NCBI RefSeq assembly: GCF_900106525.1
Contig: NZ_FNOG01000010.1
Location: forward strand, 167,164-231,163
Direction: 5' to 3'
DNA from: Lysobacter enzymogenes
GTDB lineage: Bacteria > Pseudomonadota > Gammaproteobacteria > Xanthomonadales > Xanthomonadaceae
DNA: 64,000 nt
Positions 28,301-37,600 of the stretch are shown one piece after another (positions within the stretch are counted from its first letter, which is position 1; each line of letters starts with the position of its first letter). The position numbers and the translations under genes are program-made. Below the pieces are notes generated by a model. That model had not been told where the DNA came from, made no database searches, and saw nothing but the letters and a program-made list of their open reading frames with translations.

Positions 28301-28552
28301 GGCTTCATGACCGGCCACAAGGCCGAGCTGGCCATCGACATCATGAACGTCGGCAACATGCTCAATAAGAAGTGGGGCCGCGTCGAAGAAGTGGCGTTCC
28401 CGGGCATGCGCGGCGTGGTCGAGTACGGCGGCGTCGATCCGGCGACCGGCAAGTACGTCTACCGCTTCAACACCCCGGATCCCGAGCAGATCTACGACGA
28501 GAAGGGCATCTCGCGTTGGGCGGCTCAGGTGAGCTTCCGCTACCGCTTCTGA
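25328..28552 (+). CDS. Oar-type TonB-dependent outer-membrane receptor
   Basis: 1074 residues. Signal peptide to about residue 28 (LAVFATAPVFAQ), then a carboxypeptidase-regulatory-like beta-sandwich (about 35-100: GIAGRVLGADGQPVANAEVT), a plug domain (about 120-235, VVTRQQLEQMPTINRNLQDF) and a long 22-strand barrel ending in the outer-membrane signature SFRYRF. Oar-like receptors in Lysobacter and Xanthomonas import large substrates such as glycans or peptides; the ligand is unknown. Strong codon bias towards GC3 suggests high expression. Followed by a terminator. Confidence 0.94.
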   Translation: MTYQNRVRMSKLTLGLLAVFATAPVFAQSNAAGIAGRVLGADGQPVANAEVTITHTESGTVSRATTDADGRYNARGLRVGGPYTVTINKEGAGAGSQDGVYLNLDKVNNVDVALNNSVTTLGAVQAVAAATSEVFSANKMGAGSVVTRQQLEQMPTINRNLQDFVRLDPRVVQTDKSRNEISVGGQNPRYNVIRVDGVSTNDSFGLGGNGLPTPKQPFSMDVIDEVSIDVANYDVTIAGGTGGVINAVTKSGTNEFHGSVYGVYRDNDWSGKNSAGVRPQLFDSESTYGGTFGGPLIKDKLFFFANYEKYTGKELFTGNSSFGPPGSGANNIVNITPAQIAEIIDISKNVWGFDPGSLSLPSLDTKSEEYGLKIDWNISDKHRANFRYAQSKQSTAFLQGFGSNSLALSTYHYVQDFEFKTYTAQLFSDWTDNFSTEAKVSYRDYSAVRNPQFDLPAIGVRVGSSTLNFGTEENTQANILETKTWNGFFAGNLFLGEHTVKFGADYESNEVYNLFGRRINGVYTFNSIADYRAGRSGRYQLFAPRGGDLDNMAAGFTQKNIGLFAQDTWALTDRLTLTFGVRYDKAIVDDKPVYNAAASNLFGVRNDNTIDGSDLWQPRFGFNYTFDSERPTQLRGGIGLFKGGSPTVWLANPYSNNGISYTDYLFTNGITRFSPDPNAQLGLFNPGTGGQQSVDFIEKDLSLPSVWKANLAFDTELPWYGIVAAVEGVVTQVNDALYYQQLNLGAVQRVGQDGRNIYWNNAGLSPLSWNQDGSACLRETGLAGGPSCASSGTNARAGRSTAYNDAIIARNTSKGESQQFTVSLNKPFNNSDWAWGVAYTFTHATEVSPLTSSTSSSQLGNVGVFQSNEEVAARSAYEIRDRFTANVNWKHAFFGDYNTIVSLVYEGRSGRPYSYAFDNDANGDGRLNDLLYIPKSMGDVLFRNPAEEQAFWNFVNGNEYLRSHLGQVAKRNDVRGKWVNQFDLHIAQELPGFMTGHKAELAIDIMNVGNMLNKKWGRVEEVAFPGMRGVVEYGGVDPATGKYVYRFNTPDPEQIYDEKGISRWAAQVSFRYRF

Positions 28553-28577
28553 TAGCGGCGCGATAGGATCCAGGACG

Positions 28578-28607
28578 ACGGCCGGGGCTTCCCCGGCCGT
28601 TTTCTTT
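28578..28607 (+). terminator. Terminator after the TonB receptor
   Basis: ACGGCCGGGG, loop CTT, CCCCGGCCGT, followed by TTTCTTTTTA; about 25 bases after the stop codon. Confidence 0.92.
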
Positions 28608-28739
28608 TTATAGGGCCGCAGCGCGCCGCCGCAGGGGTGCGCCGCGGGTCGGTTGTGCCGATCCGGCCGGCCCCGGATGGCCCCCGCGGACCCCGCCGCA
28701 GCGTCGCGGCAAGCTGCTAGAGTCGTTCCCCACTAGACG

Positions 28740-30146
28740 ATGAAAACGACAGAGAAACCCGCAATGACCGCAACCCCCACCGCGACCGTCCTGCCGACGG
28801 TCAACGCACGCATCTACCCCAAGGGCGGGCTCGACGTCCTGTCCCGCGACGAGGTCGCGCGCCTGCGCGACGCCTCCACCGGCATGCACGACCTGCTGCG
28901 CCGCTGCGCCCTGGCGGTGCTGACCAGCGGCAGCGCCTCCGACGACCCGCGCGCCGCGCGCGAGCTGTATCCGGATTTCGATATCGAAGTGCATCAGCAA
29001 GACCGCGGCATGCGCATCGACCTGACCCGCGCGCCGGCGATGGCCTTCGTCGACGGCGAGATCATCCGCGGCGTGGCCGAGCTGCTGTTCGCCGTGGTCC
29101 GCGACCTGGCCTATACCGCGATCGAGCTGGGCAAGGGCGGCGGCCGCAACCTGGACTCCAGCGACGGCCTCACCGATTCGGTGTTCGGCCTGCTGCGCAA
29201 CGCCCGCATCCTGCACCCGGCCGATCCGAACCTGGTGGTGTGCTGGGGCGGCCACTCGATCTCGCGCGACGAGTACATCTACACCAAGCAGGTCGGCTAC
29301 GAGCTGGGCCTGCGCGGCCTGGACATCTGCACCGGCTGCGGCCCGGGCGCGATGAAGGGTCCGATGAAGGGCGCGACCATCGCCCACGCCAAGCAGCGCC
29401 GCCGCGCGATGCGCTACATCGGCATCACCGAGCCGGGCATCATCGCGGCCGAGTCGCCGAACCCGATCGTCAACCACCTGGTGATCATGCCGGACATCGA
29501 GAAGCGCCTGGAGGCCTTCGTCCGCATGGGCCACGGCATCATCGTGTTCCCTGGCGGCGTCGGCACGGCCGAGGAGATCCTGTACCTGCTCGGCATCCTG
29601 CTGCGCGAGGAGAACGCCGGCCTGCCGTTCCCGCTGATCCTGACCGGCCCGACCGCGTCGGCGCCGTATTTCGAGCAGATCGACAAGTTCCTGCGCCTGA
29701 CCCTGGGCGAGGTCGCGACCCAGCGCTACGAGATCATCGTCGGCGATCCCGAGCGCGTGGCCCGCGCCATGTCGCACGGCATCCGCAAGGTGCGCGAGTA
29801 CCGCATCGAGCACAAGGATTCGTTCTTCTTCAACTGGTCGATCGACATCCCGCTGGCGTTCCAGAAGCCGTTCGTGCCGACCCACGAGGCGATGGCTGCG
29901 CTGGACCTGCACCACGGCCGCAAGCCGCACGAGCTGGCCGCGGACCTGCGCCGGGCGTTCTCGGGCATCGTCGCCGGCAACGTCAAGGAAGACGGCATGC
30001 GCCGGATCGAGCAGTTCGGACCGTTCGAGATCCACGGCGACCCGGACATGATGCAGTCGCTGGACGAATTGCTGCGCGCCTTCGTCGAGCAACGGCGGAT
30101 GAAGATCGCCGGCGAGTACCGCCCCTGCTACCGCGTTGTGACCTGA
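28740..30146 (+). CDS. ppnN: Pyrimidine/purine nucleotide 5'-monophosphate nucleosidase (LOG family)
   Basis: 468 residues, close to E. coli PpnN (YgdH). Cleaves nucleoside monophosphates to base and ribose 5-phosphate and is allosterically controlled by (p)ppGpp. The LOG-family motif PGGVGTAEE appears in HGIIVFPGGVGTAEEILYLL and the nucleotide-binding GCGPGAMKGPMKGA upstream of it. An N-terminal domain (about 15-135) and the C-terminal extension match the long bacterial form rather than plant LOG. ATG 28764 is a possible alternative start. Confidence 0.94.
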   Translation: MKTTEKPAMTATPTATVLPTVNARIYPKGGLDVLSRDEVARLRDASTGMHDLLRRCALAVLTSGSASDDPRAARELYPDFDIEVHQQDRGMRIDLTRAPAMAFVDGEIIRGVAELLFAVVRDLAYTAIELGKGGGRNLDSSDGLTDSVFGLLRNARILHPADPNLVVCWGGHSISRDEYIYTKQVGYELGLRGLDICTGCGPGAMKGPMKGATIAHAKQRRRAMRYIGITEPGIIAAESPNPIVNHLVIMPDIEKRLEAFVRMGHGIIVFPGGVGTAEEILYLLGILLREENAGLPFPLILTGPTASAPYFEQIDKFLRLTLGEVATQRYEIIVGDPERVARAMSHGIRKVREYRIEHKDSFFFNWSIDIPLAFQKPFVPTHEAMAALDLHHGRKPHELAADLRRAFSGIVAGNVKEDGMRRIEQFGPFEIHGDPDMMQSLDELLRAFVEQRRMKIAGEYRPCYRVVT

Positions 30147-30198
30147 ACGGGTATGATGTCGGGCTCCGGCGGCGACGTGCTTTCTTGACCCGAAAGTG

Positions 30199-30229
30199 TT
30201 GACGCCGGGGTGCTGAATAAGCATCATAT
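30199..30229 (+). promoter_or_regulatory. Weak candidate promoter for tRNA-Asn
   Basis: TTGACG at 30199-30204 and TCATAT at 30224-30229 with a 19-base spacer; transcription would begin right before the tRNA. The -35 is good but the -10 and spacing are poor. Confidence 0.3.
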
Positions 30230-30237
30230 GCAGCCCC

Positions 30238-30314
30238 GCCCGAATAGCTCAGCCGGTTAGAGCACTTGACTGTTAATCAGGGGGTCGTTGGTTCGAGTCC
30301 AACTTCGGGCGCCA
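30238..30314 (+). tRNA. tRNA-Asn (anticodon GTT)
   Basis: 77 bases with encoded CCA. Acceptor GCCCGAA pairs with TTCGGGC; D arm GCTCAGCCGGTTAGAGC; anticodon loop CTGTTAA with GTT; T loop GTTCGAGTC; discriminator G as expected for Asn. Followed by a strong terminator. Confidence 0.97.
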
Positions 30315-30320
30315 AATTCG

Positions 30321-30354
30321 AGAAGGCCGCGAGCAATCGCGGCCTTCTTTTTTG
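30321..30354 (+). terminator. Terminator after tRNA-Asn
   Basis: AGAAGGCCGCGA, loop GCAA, TCGCGGCCTTCT, then TTTTTTG. Perfect 12-base-pair stem with a T-tract. Confidence 0.95.
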
Positions 30355-30579
30355 TTCGCCGTTTTCCTCTTCCGCGGAATCCGGTCGTGTCGCTCCCGGG
30401 TTTTCGCTGCGTGCCGCCGACGGGCGTTCGAGTCGCGCGTTCCGTATGGCCGCTATGCCCCGACGCGCTGGAGTCGAGCTCGTCGTGGAATGCAGGGCGC
30501 CCGCGTCCGGTGCGCCGATTGCGCGGGCGGATCGAGAATGGAGCGGGGCGACGACGCGATCGCAAAGGACCGGTTCGGC

Positions 30580-30978
30580 ATGAGCACGATCGACAAAGTG
30601 GCGTGGGTCCATCTGCGCGACGGCAAGATTTTGAGCACGCGATCGCGCGGGAAAGACCGCTTCTACCTCCCCGGCGGCAAGCGCGAGGCCGGCGAGTCCG
30701 ATGTCGATTGCCTGCGGCGCGAAGTCCGCGAGGAATTGGCGGTGGAGCTGCGAGTCGATTCGATCGGTTATCTCGCGACCTTCCAGGCCCAGGCGCACGG
30801 GCATCCGGACGGCGTCTTGATCAAGATGATCTGCTATGCGGCCGAACCGGTGGGTGAGCCGACTGCATCGGCCGAGATCGAGGAGTGGCAATGGCTGGGT
30901 TATGCCGACCGGGAGCGCGCTTCCGCGGTCGATGTCCTGGTCTTCGACTGGCTGCACGAGCGCGGCGTCTTGGTTTAG
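30580..30978 (+). CDS. NUDIX hydrolase
   Basis: 132 residues. The Nudix box is clear: GKREAGESDVDCLRREVREE plus L, matching GX5EX7REUXEEXGU with Ala-Val in place of the last Gly. The protein starts WVHLRDGKILSTRSRGKDRF, typical of MutT-like pyrophosphohydrolases acting on nucleotide derivatives. AAAGGA lies 11 bases before ATG 30580; an in-frame ATG at 30538 would add 14 residues. The 230 bases between the tRNA terminator and this gene show no further feature. Confidence 0.88.
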   Translation: MSTIDKVAWVHLRDGKILSTRSRGKDRFYLPGGKREAGESDVDCLRREVREELAVELRVDSIGYLATFQAQAHGHPDGVLIKMICYAAEPVGEPTASAEIEEWQWLGYADRERASAVDVLVFDWLHERGVLV

Positions 30979-31012
30979 TGCGCGCGGCGCCGCTGCCGGC
31001 GGCTTTGCGGCC

Positions 31013-31552
31013 TTACTCGTCGGCGCGGCATCGAGCGAGTTCCGCCGCCTCCGCATCGCGCGTCGCGAATCCATGGCCGTTGCGATAGCGCAGCACCCAG
31101 CCGCGCAGCGGCCCGCGCAGGTCGCACAACAGCAGCGGCGCGTCGTGGCCGACCCGCCCGGTGCCGGGTTGGAAGCGGATCGGCCGCGCTTGGCCGAGCG
31201 AGCGCAGGCGCAGGTAGGTGGGCAGGGGGAGCTGGCGCCGCAGCAGTTCGTCACCCTCGTTGAGGTGGCGGCTGCGGTCGTTGTCGGCGAAGCCCATCAG
31301 GCCGCGGCTCCAGTCGGTGCCGGGGTCGCATTCGAAGTAGATCCAGCGCACCGGGCACAGCAGCACCGGCACCGCGCGGCGTTCGGCGTGGCGGGCGGCC
31401 TGGGCGTACAGGCCGTCGAGGCCCTGGGCGAACGCCCGCGCCGGCGAATCGCCGAAGCTGGCGCCCGATCCCGGGCTCACCAGCAGGCTCAGCAGATTGG
31501 CCAACACAAATGCGGCGAAGAACTCGTAAGCGTCCAACTTCTTGATTCGCAT
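31013..31552 (-). CDS. GspH/FimT-like protein without a prepilin cleavage site
   Basis: 179 residues. The body follows the GspH/FimT pattern: VPVLLCPV (after the N-helix), WSRGLMGFADNDRSRHLNEG, DELLRRQLPLPTYLRLRSLG, IRFQPGTGRVG, LLCDLRGPLRGWVLRYRNG. The N-terminal helix (KKLDAYEFFAAFVLANLLSL) still holds a Glu at the right place. It lacks the GFTLIE-type prepilin peptidase site and is interrupted early by Pro and Gly. Divergent from the true fimT across a 242-base gap. It is either a decayed pseudopilin or a non-polymerising partner of the pilus tip. Confidence 0.7.
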   Translation of the reverse strand: MRIKKLDAYEFFAAFVLANLLSLLVSPGSGASFGDSPARAFAQGLDGLYAQAARHAERRAVPVLLCPVRWIYFECDPGTDWSRGLMGFADNDRSRHLNEGDELLRRQLPLPTYLRLRSLGQARPIRFQPGTGRVGHDAPLLLCDLRGPLRGWVLRYRNGHGFATRDAEAAELARCRADE

Positions 31553-31794
31553 GGGCCATTCCCTTGGCGGATGCGCGGCGTGCTCGGGAGACACAGCTTC
31601 GCCGGCGACCGTCCGGGACGACCAGCGGCGCAGGGCGCGACCGTCGGTAAGGCTAAGGCGTGACGCCTGTCGGACTATTCTTAGGCTCAAAAACCACTGA
31701 CCGACTCCGCCTGACCGCTCGTCGGTGTGGCACCTTTTTGAGGTAATTCCGACTGTTAGCATCCTTCCCGTCTTGTATGGGGAAGAGATCGCTC

Positions 31795-32325
31795 ATGAGC
31801 CGTCGTCGGCGAGCTGGTTTCACTTTGATCGAATTGCTGGTGACCGTCGCGGTCGCCGCGATCCTCCTGGCCCTGGCCTTGCCGTCGTTCACCGCGGCGT
31901 TGCGGTCCAACCGGGTCAGCTCGGCCACCAATCTCACTCTGGCCTCGTTGAACCTGGCGCGCGCCGAGGCGCTGCGCAGCAAGACCAGCGCGCGGGTCTG
32001 CCCGGCGCCGTCCTCCGGCGTGGGCAAGGCCTGCGGCAGCGACTGGAGCAAGGGCTTGCTGATCTGGACCGACGAGAACAACGACAAGACCCGGCAGGAC
32101 GCCGAGGTCAAGCGCATCGTCGATACGCCGCGCGACATCCAGATTTCGATGGATCCGGCCAGCACCAGCGAGATCGTCTTCGACGACCGCGGCCGCACTC
32201 TCAATCGCACCAGCTACACGGTCATCGTCAAGCCGTCGGTGTGCAAGAGCAACGAAGAGACCAAGCGCTCGATTTCCGTCAGCGGCGTTGGCCGGGTCCA
32301 GGTCAAGCGGGAGAAATGCGTATGA
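31795..32325 (+). CDS. fimT: Type IV pilus minor pilin FimT/GspH family
   Basis: 176 residues. Type III (prepilin) leader MSRRRRA followed by GFTLIELLVTVAVAAILLA; PilD cleaves after the Gly and methylates Phe1. The globular part has the GspH features (ARVCPAPSS, DWSKGLLIWTDENNDKT) and a C-terminal cysteine. ATG 31795 has GGGAAGAG 8 bases upstream and yields the compact leader; ATG 31777 in the same frame is the alternative. First gene of the minor pilin operon; FimT in related species also binds DNA for natural transformation. Confidence 0.9.
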   Translation: MSRRRRAGFTLIELLVTVAVAAILLALALPSFTAALRSNRVSSATNLTLASLNLARAEALRSKTSARVCPAPSSGVGKACGSDWSKGLLIWTDENNDKTRQDAEVKRIVDTPRDIQISMDPASTSEIVFDDRGRTLNRTSYTVIVKPSVCKSNEETKRSISVSGVGRVQVKREKCV

Positions 32326-32804
32326 AGCGCGTGGCTATGCGAGGCGGTCCGTCCGCGCCGACGCGGATGCGCGGCCTGAGCCTGATCGAGGTGTTGATGA
32401 GCGTGCTGGTGCTCGGCCTGGGCCTGCTCGGCTTGGCGATGCTGCAGACGACCAATCTGCGCTTGGCCCAGAGCAGCAACCAGCGCACGATCGCGACCAA
32501 CCTGTCGAACGATCTGCTCGACGACATCCGCACCAACCGTCTGGTGGCGACCAAGTACACGGGCACTTACAAGGCCGCCGACGTCACCGTCACCGCCTGC
32601 ACCAAGATCGGCGCGATGACGCCCAAAGACCAGACCGACGAATTCGCCTGCAAGATGAAGCAGGCGCTGGGCGCCAGCGCGGTCGCCGTGGTCCAGGTCA
32701 ACACCAGCACCGGCCGCGTTTCCATCCAGTTGGACTGGGACGACGCCAAGCGTTGGAAGGCGCTGGAAGGCGCCACTTCGTTCTCGATGGAGACCGCCCT
32801 GTGA
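32322..32804 (+). CDS. pilV: Type IV pilus modification protein PilV
   Basis: 160 residues. Prepilin site in MRGLSLIEVLMSVLVLGLGL (cleavage after Gly), hydrophobic helix, then a short globular domain with two cysteines (TVTACTK, EFACKMK). PilV is part of the minor-pilin complex that primes pilus assembly with PilW, PilX and PilY1. Overlaps fimT and pilW by 4 bases each. Confidence 0.92.
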   Translation: MKRVAMRGGPSAPTRMRGLSLIEVLMSVLVLGLGLLGLAMLQTTNLRLAQSSNQRTIATNLSNDLLDDIRTNRLVATKYTGTYKAADVTVTACTKIGAMTPKDQTDEFACKMKQALGASAVAVVQVNTSTGRVSIQLDWDDAKRWKALEGATSFSMETAL

Positions 32805-34057
32805 AGCCGCACGCCCGTCCGCAATCGCGGCTTTCGCAAGCCGGTCTTTCGCTGATCGAGCTGATGGTCGCGCTGCTGCTCAGCGGCTTGCTGCTGGTCG
32901 GCCTGGTGCAGATCTTCTCCGCCTCGCGCGCGTCCTATCAGATGGCCCAGGGCCTGGCCCGGGTGCAGGAAACCTCGCGCTTCGCCATCGACTACCTGCA
33001 GCGCGACGCGCGCATGGCCGGGCAGTTCGGTTGCGTCAACGATCAGGTCCACATCTACGCCGGCCACGGCATGTTCGGCGAGCTGTTCCTGTCGGACCGC
33101 ACCAACTACACCACGCTGCCGAACATCGCCAACAAGGAAGCGTTGAACTTCGACTTCTCGATCCAGGGTTTCGAAGCCAAGGGCTCGTCGTCGGGCGATA
33201 CGGTCGACCTGAGCGCGGCGACGCTGCCCAACGGCACGGGCTCTGACTGGACCCCGGCGCTGCCGGCCAGCATGCTCGCGCTCACGCCAGCGCCGATCAA
33301 AGGCAGCGACGTGCTGGCGCTGCGCTTCCTCTCGGCCGAAAGCGCCGACATCCTCAGCTTCAACCTGCCGGGCGAAACCGGCCCGAACGCGACCATCAAC
33401 GTCAATCCGACCCAGTGGCCGGTGTTGAAGAAGGATCTCGACAAGGGCGGCCTGTTCGGCCTCGCCGATTGCCGCCAGGTCGTGGTCTTCGCCGCCAATC
33501 AGGTGAGCGAAGGCGCCACCGCGACCACGCTGACGATCGCCGCCAGCGGCGTCAACCAGAGCACCTTCGACGGTTCCGACACCTTCGCCCCGGGCCAGGC
33601 CCGCGTCTATCGCGCCGACAGCTTCGTCTATTACGTCGGCCTCAACGACCAGAAGCTGCCGTCGCTGTACCGCGCGCGCTACAACGTCGAGCCGGGCAGT
33701 GGCGCGATCACCCTGGCCGGCGGTGCGTCGGAGCAGTTGGTCGACGGTGTGGAGAACCTGCAGTTGCTCTATGGCCAGGACTCGGTCACCGATGCGACCA
33801 AGGCGCCGATCGGCCTGATCGAATCGACCCGCCGTGCCGACCAGTTGCTTCCGGCCGGCGACCAGCGCACCGCCTGGCAGCGCGTGGGCGCGATGCAGGT
33901 CGGCCTGCTGGTCAGCAGCTCCGACCCGGCAGCCTCGGGCCAGCGCGCCACCTCGCCGCAGTCGCTGGGGGTGAGTTTCAAGCTGCCCAACGACGGCCGC
34001 TTCCGCACCACCTACGAAACCAGCATCGCGCTGCGCAACCGCCTGTATGGGAACTGA
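32801..34057 (+). CDS. pilW: Type IV pilus assembly protein PilW
   Basis: 418 residues from GTG 32801. Prepilin site QAGLSLIELMVALLLSGLLL, then a large beta-rich domain; RFAIDYLQRDARMAGQFGC is the standard PilW segment following the helix. It ends with RTTYETSIALRNRLYGN. It is a core minor pilin that links PilV/PilX with PilY1 at the tip. Confidence 0.93.
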   Translation: MKPHARPQSRLSQAGLSLIELMVALLLSGLLLVGLVQIFSASRASYQMAQGLARVQETSRFAIDYLQRDARMAGQFGCVNDQVHIYAGHGMFGELFLSDRTNYTTLPNIANKEALNFDFSIQGFEAKGSSSGDTVDLSAATLPNGTGSDWTPALPASMLALTPAPIKGSDVLALRFLSAESADILSFNLPGETGPNATINVNPTQWPVLKKDLDKGGLFGLADCRQVVVFAANQVSEGATATTLTIAASGVNQSTFDGSDTFAPGQARVYRADSFVYYVGLNDQKLPSLYRARYNVEPGSGAITLAGGASEQLVDGVENLQLLYGQDSVTDATKAPIGLIESTRRADQLLPAGDQRTAWQRVGAMQVGLLVSSSDPAASGQRATSPQSLGVSFKLPNDGRFRTTYETSIALRNRLYGN

Positions 34058-34064
34058 GGCCGCC

Positions 34065-34598
34065 ATGAGCATCCATCGCCACCGCCGCACCGGCCGCAGC
34101 ATCGCCGGCCCGCGCAGCCAACGCGGCGCCGTGCTGTACGTCGCGCTCATGATGCTGGTGCTGCTGGCGCTGATCGGCGTCACCGCGATGCAGGTCACCG
34201 GCCTGCAGGAACGCATGACCGCCAGCTACCGCTCGGCCAACCTGGCCTTCCAGGGCGCCGAAGGCCGCGCGCGCGAACGCGAGATCGCGATCGCCCGCCA
34301 GGTCAAGAGCAGCGGCGTGGAAGCGCTACAGATCGACGCGCCGATCTGCAGCGCCGAGGGCTTCGATCCCAGCGGCTGGGCGGAGAGCCTCAAGTACGCC
34401 AATCCGCTGCCGGCCGACACCAAGCTCAGCTATGTGCGCCGCATCGACGAATGCGTCAGCGCCGGCGGCAGCATCAGCTCCGGCAAGGAGCCGGTCAGCG
34501 AGAACACCAACCTGATCTTCCAGGTCACGGCCTACGCGGTCGACCGCGGCACGAATCCCGGCTCGGATTCGGTCATCGACACCATTTTCGTTCCTTGA
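34065..34598 (+). CDS. pilX: Type IV pilus assembly protein PilX
   Basis: 177 residues. N-terminal segment SQRGAVLYVALMMLVLLALI is the PilX variant of the prepilin helix; QERMTASYRSANLAFQGAEG is the conserved segment after it. Two cysteines in the globular part (DAPICSAEG, IDECVSAG). ATG 34065 is chosen because an in-frame ATG at 34047 falls inside pilW and GAGG precedes 34065. Confidence 0.92.
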   Translation: MSIHRHRRTGRSIAGPRSQRGAVLYVALMMLVLLALIGVTAMQVTGLQERMTASYRSANLAFQGAEGRAREREIAIARQVKSSGVEALQIDAPICSAEGFDPSGWAESLKYANPLPADTKLSYVRRIDECVSAGGSISSGKEPVSENTNLIFQVTAYAVDRGTNPGSDSVIDTIFVP

Positions 34599-34608
34599 GG
34601 AACTCGTC

Positions 34609-37600
34609 ATGACTTCCTACCGTTCTTTGATCACCGCTTCGCTGCTGCTCGCCGGCGCGGGCGCTGCCTACTGGTGGTACACCGCCAACGCGCTGCAGGC
34701 CGAGGGCGATCTGGCCCAGTCGCCGCTGAACTCGGTGGTGACCGTACCGCCGTCGTTCATCATGGCGGTCGACGACTCGGGTTCGATGACCTTCCAGACC
34801 TTGTTCCCGGGTTCGGACGGCTCCGCCTTCTGGAGCGTCGCAGCCGAGGACGGCACCGGCCCCAACGGCCGCGGCAACGGCTACTTCACCGGTACCGGCG
34901 CCACCGCGCGCGTGCGCACCCAGAACGATCAGTACGACACGGGCGTGTTCCATTACCTGATCCCGCAGCGCAACGCCCTGATCGGCGGCCGAAACGCCAT
35001 TCCGCCGTTCGACAAATTCGGCTTCGCCCGTTCTTCGGATTTCAATCCGGCGTACTTCAATCCGGACGTGACTTACGCGCGCTGGAAGCAGCCCAACGCC
35101 GCGCAGGAAATCGTCGATTTCCCCAACGCCGATCCTGCCGCCGCCAGCTCCGATCCGACCGACGTCAATGCCGCCAAGTACGACCTCAGAGGCGTGCTGA
35201 TGGCCTACGATCCGGTGAACAACTACTCCGAGTACTTCACCGCGCCGCAAGGAATGACGATCCCGGCCGGGACCGAGTACTACATGGCGCGCAACGCCAA
35301 CAACGTCGCCAACTGCGGCGGCCTGACGTCGCGCAACGCCCTGCCGAACACCCTGGACAAGGTCGCTACGGGCGGGCTGCGCATGAGCCGCGACTGCAAG
35401 GTCGCGTTCAAATACCGTCCGGCGGTGTACTTCTCGCTGTCCGACAAGGCCGGCGCCGGCTCCGGCTATACCGCCACGCCGGTCAAGATCGACGACGCTT
35501 GCGGCAAGGGCTGTGCGCTGTACAAGTACGAAATCGTCTCGGGCAACTATTCCGCGGCCGATTATCAGAAGGCGATCACCAACTTCGCCAACTGGTTCAG
35601 CTATTACGGCAACCGCAATCGCGCGATGAAAGCCGCGCTGACGTTGTCGCTGGAATCGGTGACGAAGATGAACGTCGGTATGTTCACCATCAACAGCGGC
35701 GGAGGCAGCTATAACTACACCGACGTCGCCATGCGCGACATGAACTCCGGCGCGGACAAGAAAGCGCTGTACAACGAGTCACTGCTCACGCTGGGCGCCA
35801 GCGGCGGCACCCCGAACCGCTGGGCGGTTCGCCATCTGGGCCGCCAGTTCAAGCGCACCGACGACGCGGCGCCGGTCAAGTCCGCCTGCCAGATCAACGC
35901 CGGCATGCTGTTCACCGACGGCTACAGCAACAGCGGCGGCCCCGGCCTGGATACCGGCCTGCTCGGCGACGGCAACATGCCGGCGCCGCTGAAGGACTCG
36001 TTCAACAACACCCTGGCCGACACCGCCGCAGCGTACTACCAGACCAACCTGCGCCCCGACCTGGCCCAGGGCAAGGTGCCGGTGCCGGACGCGTGCAAGA
36101 CCACGCCGGACGACCCGCGCCTGGATTGCAACAAGAATCCGCACATGAACTTCTACGGCGTCACCCTCGGCGCCAAGGGCAACATCTACGGCAACACCTA
36201 CGATCCCAAGACCAATACGCCCGATCCGTATGTGACCTTCCCGGCCTGGGAAGTGCGCCAGAACGACAATCCGAGCACGGTCGACGAGATCTGGCACGCG
36301 ACGATGAACGCGCGCGGCAAGTTCATCAACGCCACCACCCCGGCCGACATCACCAACGCGATGCGCGAGATCCTGGCCTCGGTCGGCGGCGGCGCCACGC
36401 CGTCGGGCAGCCTCGGCCTGACCGGCGCGCGCGTCGGCGCCAACACCTTCTCGGTGACCCCGAGCTACGAGATCGCCAACAACGGCACCGACTGGTTCAG
36501 TAAGCTCAACGCCGACAAGGCCAACTTCGACCAGGTCTCCGGCAAAGTCACCTTCACCGCGATGTGGGAAGCCTCGGCGCTGCTCGAGGGCGCCAGCCGC
36601 AACATCCGCTACGGCGCGCTCGCCGCCGGCACGGTCAAGCCCACGCTCAAGGACTTCCAGGCCACCAACCTCGGCGCCACCGATGCGGCCGCGCTGGCGA
36701 CGCTGTGCAGCGACTCACTGCAGACCTGCTCGGGCAAGTTCAACCGCATCGACAACGGCAACGGCATTCCGGCCGCGGCGGCGGTGGCCTACCTGCGCGG
36801 CTCGCGCACCGACGACGGCAAGCGCCTGCGCAAGCGCACCACCTTGCTCGGCGACATCGTCAACTCCACGCCGGTGCTATCGGCCAAAGGCGACGACTAC
36901 GGCTATCGCGGCCTGCGCACCGCCGCCGGCGGGCTGGACCGCTTCAACTACGCCGCCTACCTGAAGTCGAAGGTCGACGCCAACCGCAAGCCCTTCGTCT
37001 ACGTCGGCGCCAACGACGGCATGCTGCACGCCTTCGACGGCACCGACGGCCGCGAGGCCTTCGGCTACATCCCGTCGACCGCGCTCGGCCACATGGGCAA
37101 CCTGCTGTTCCCGTACAACGCCGCCGACCGCAACAACCAGATCTTCACCCACCGCTATTTCGTCGACGGCAAGATCACCGTGTCCGACGCCTACGACGGC
37201 GGCAGCTGGAAGACCGTGCTGGTCGGCAGCGTCGGCGCCGGCGGCCGCGGCGTGTTCGGCATGGACGTGTCGGCCCAGACCACGTTGAACGTGCTGTGGG
37301 AAGTCACCGACCAGTCCGGCGCCGCCAACGGCGGCAACGACATCGGCAGCGTGCTCGGCAAGGCCGCGATCGTGCCGGTGATCGACGCCGGCGGCACCGT
37401 GAAGTGGAAGGCGATCTTCGGCAACGGCTACAACAGCGTCAACGGCAAGGCCGTGCTGTTCGTGGTCGACATGATCGACGGCAGCGTCAAGACCATCACC
37501 GCCGAGGAGACCGGCGCCAACAAGCCCGCGCGCAAGAAGAACGGCCTGGGCAACGTGGTGGTGATCGACCGCTACCAGGGCACCACCGGCGCCACCGTGC

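Noticed and set aside
25235..28318. 1027-codon open frame antisense to the TonB receptor
   Set aside because: GC-rich codon bias of the real gene leaves the opposite strand open; the translation is Val/Ala/Arg-rich without domain motifs.
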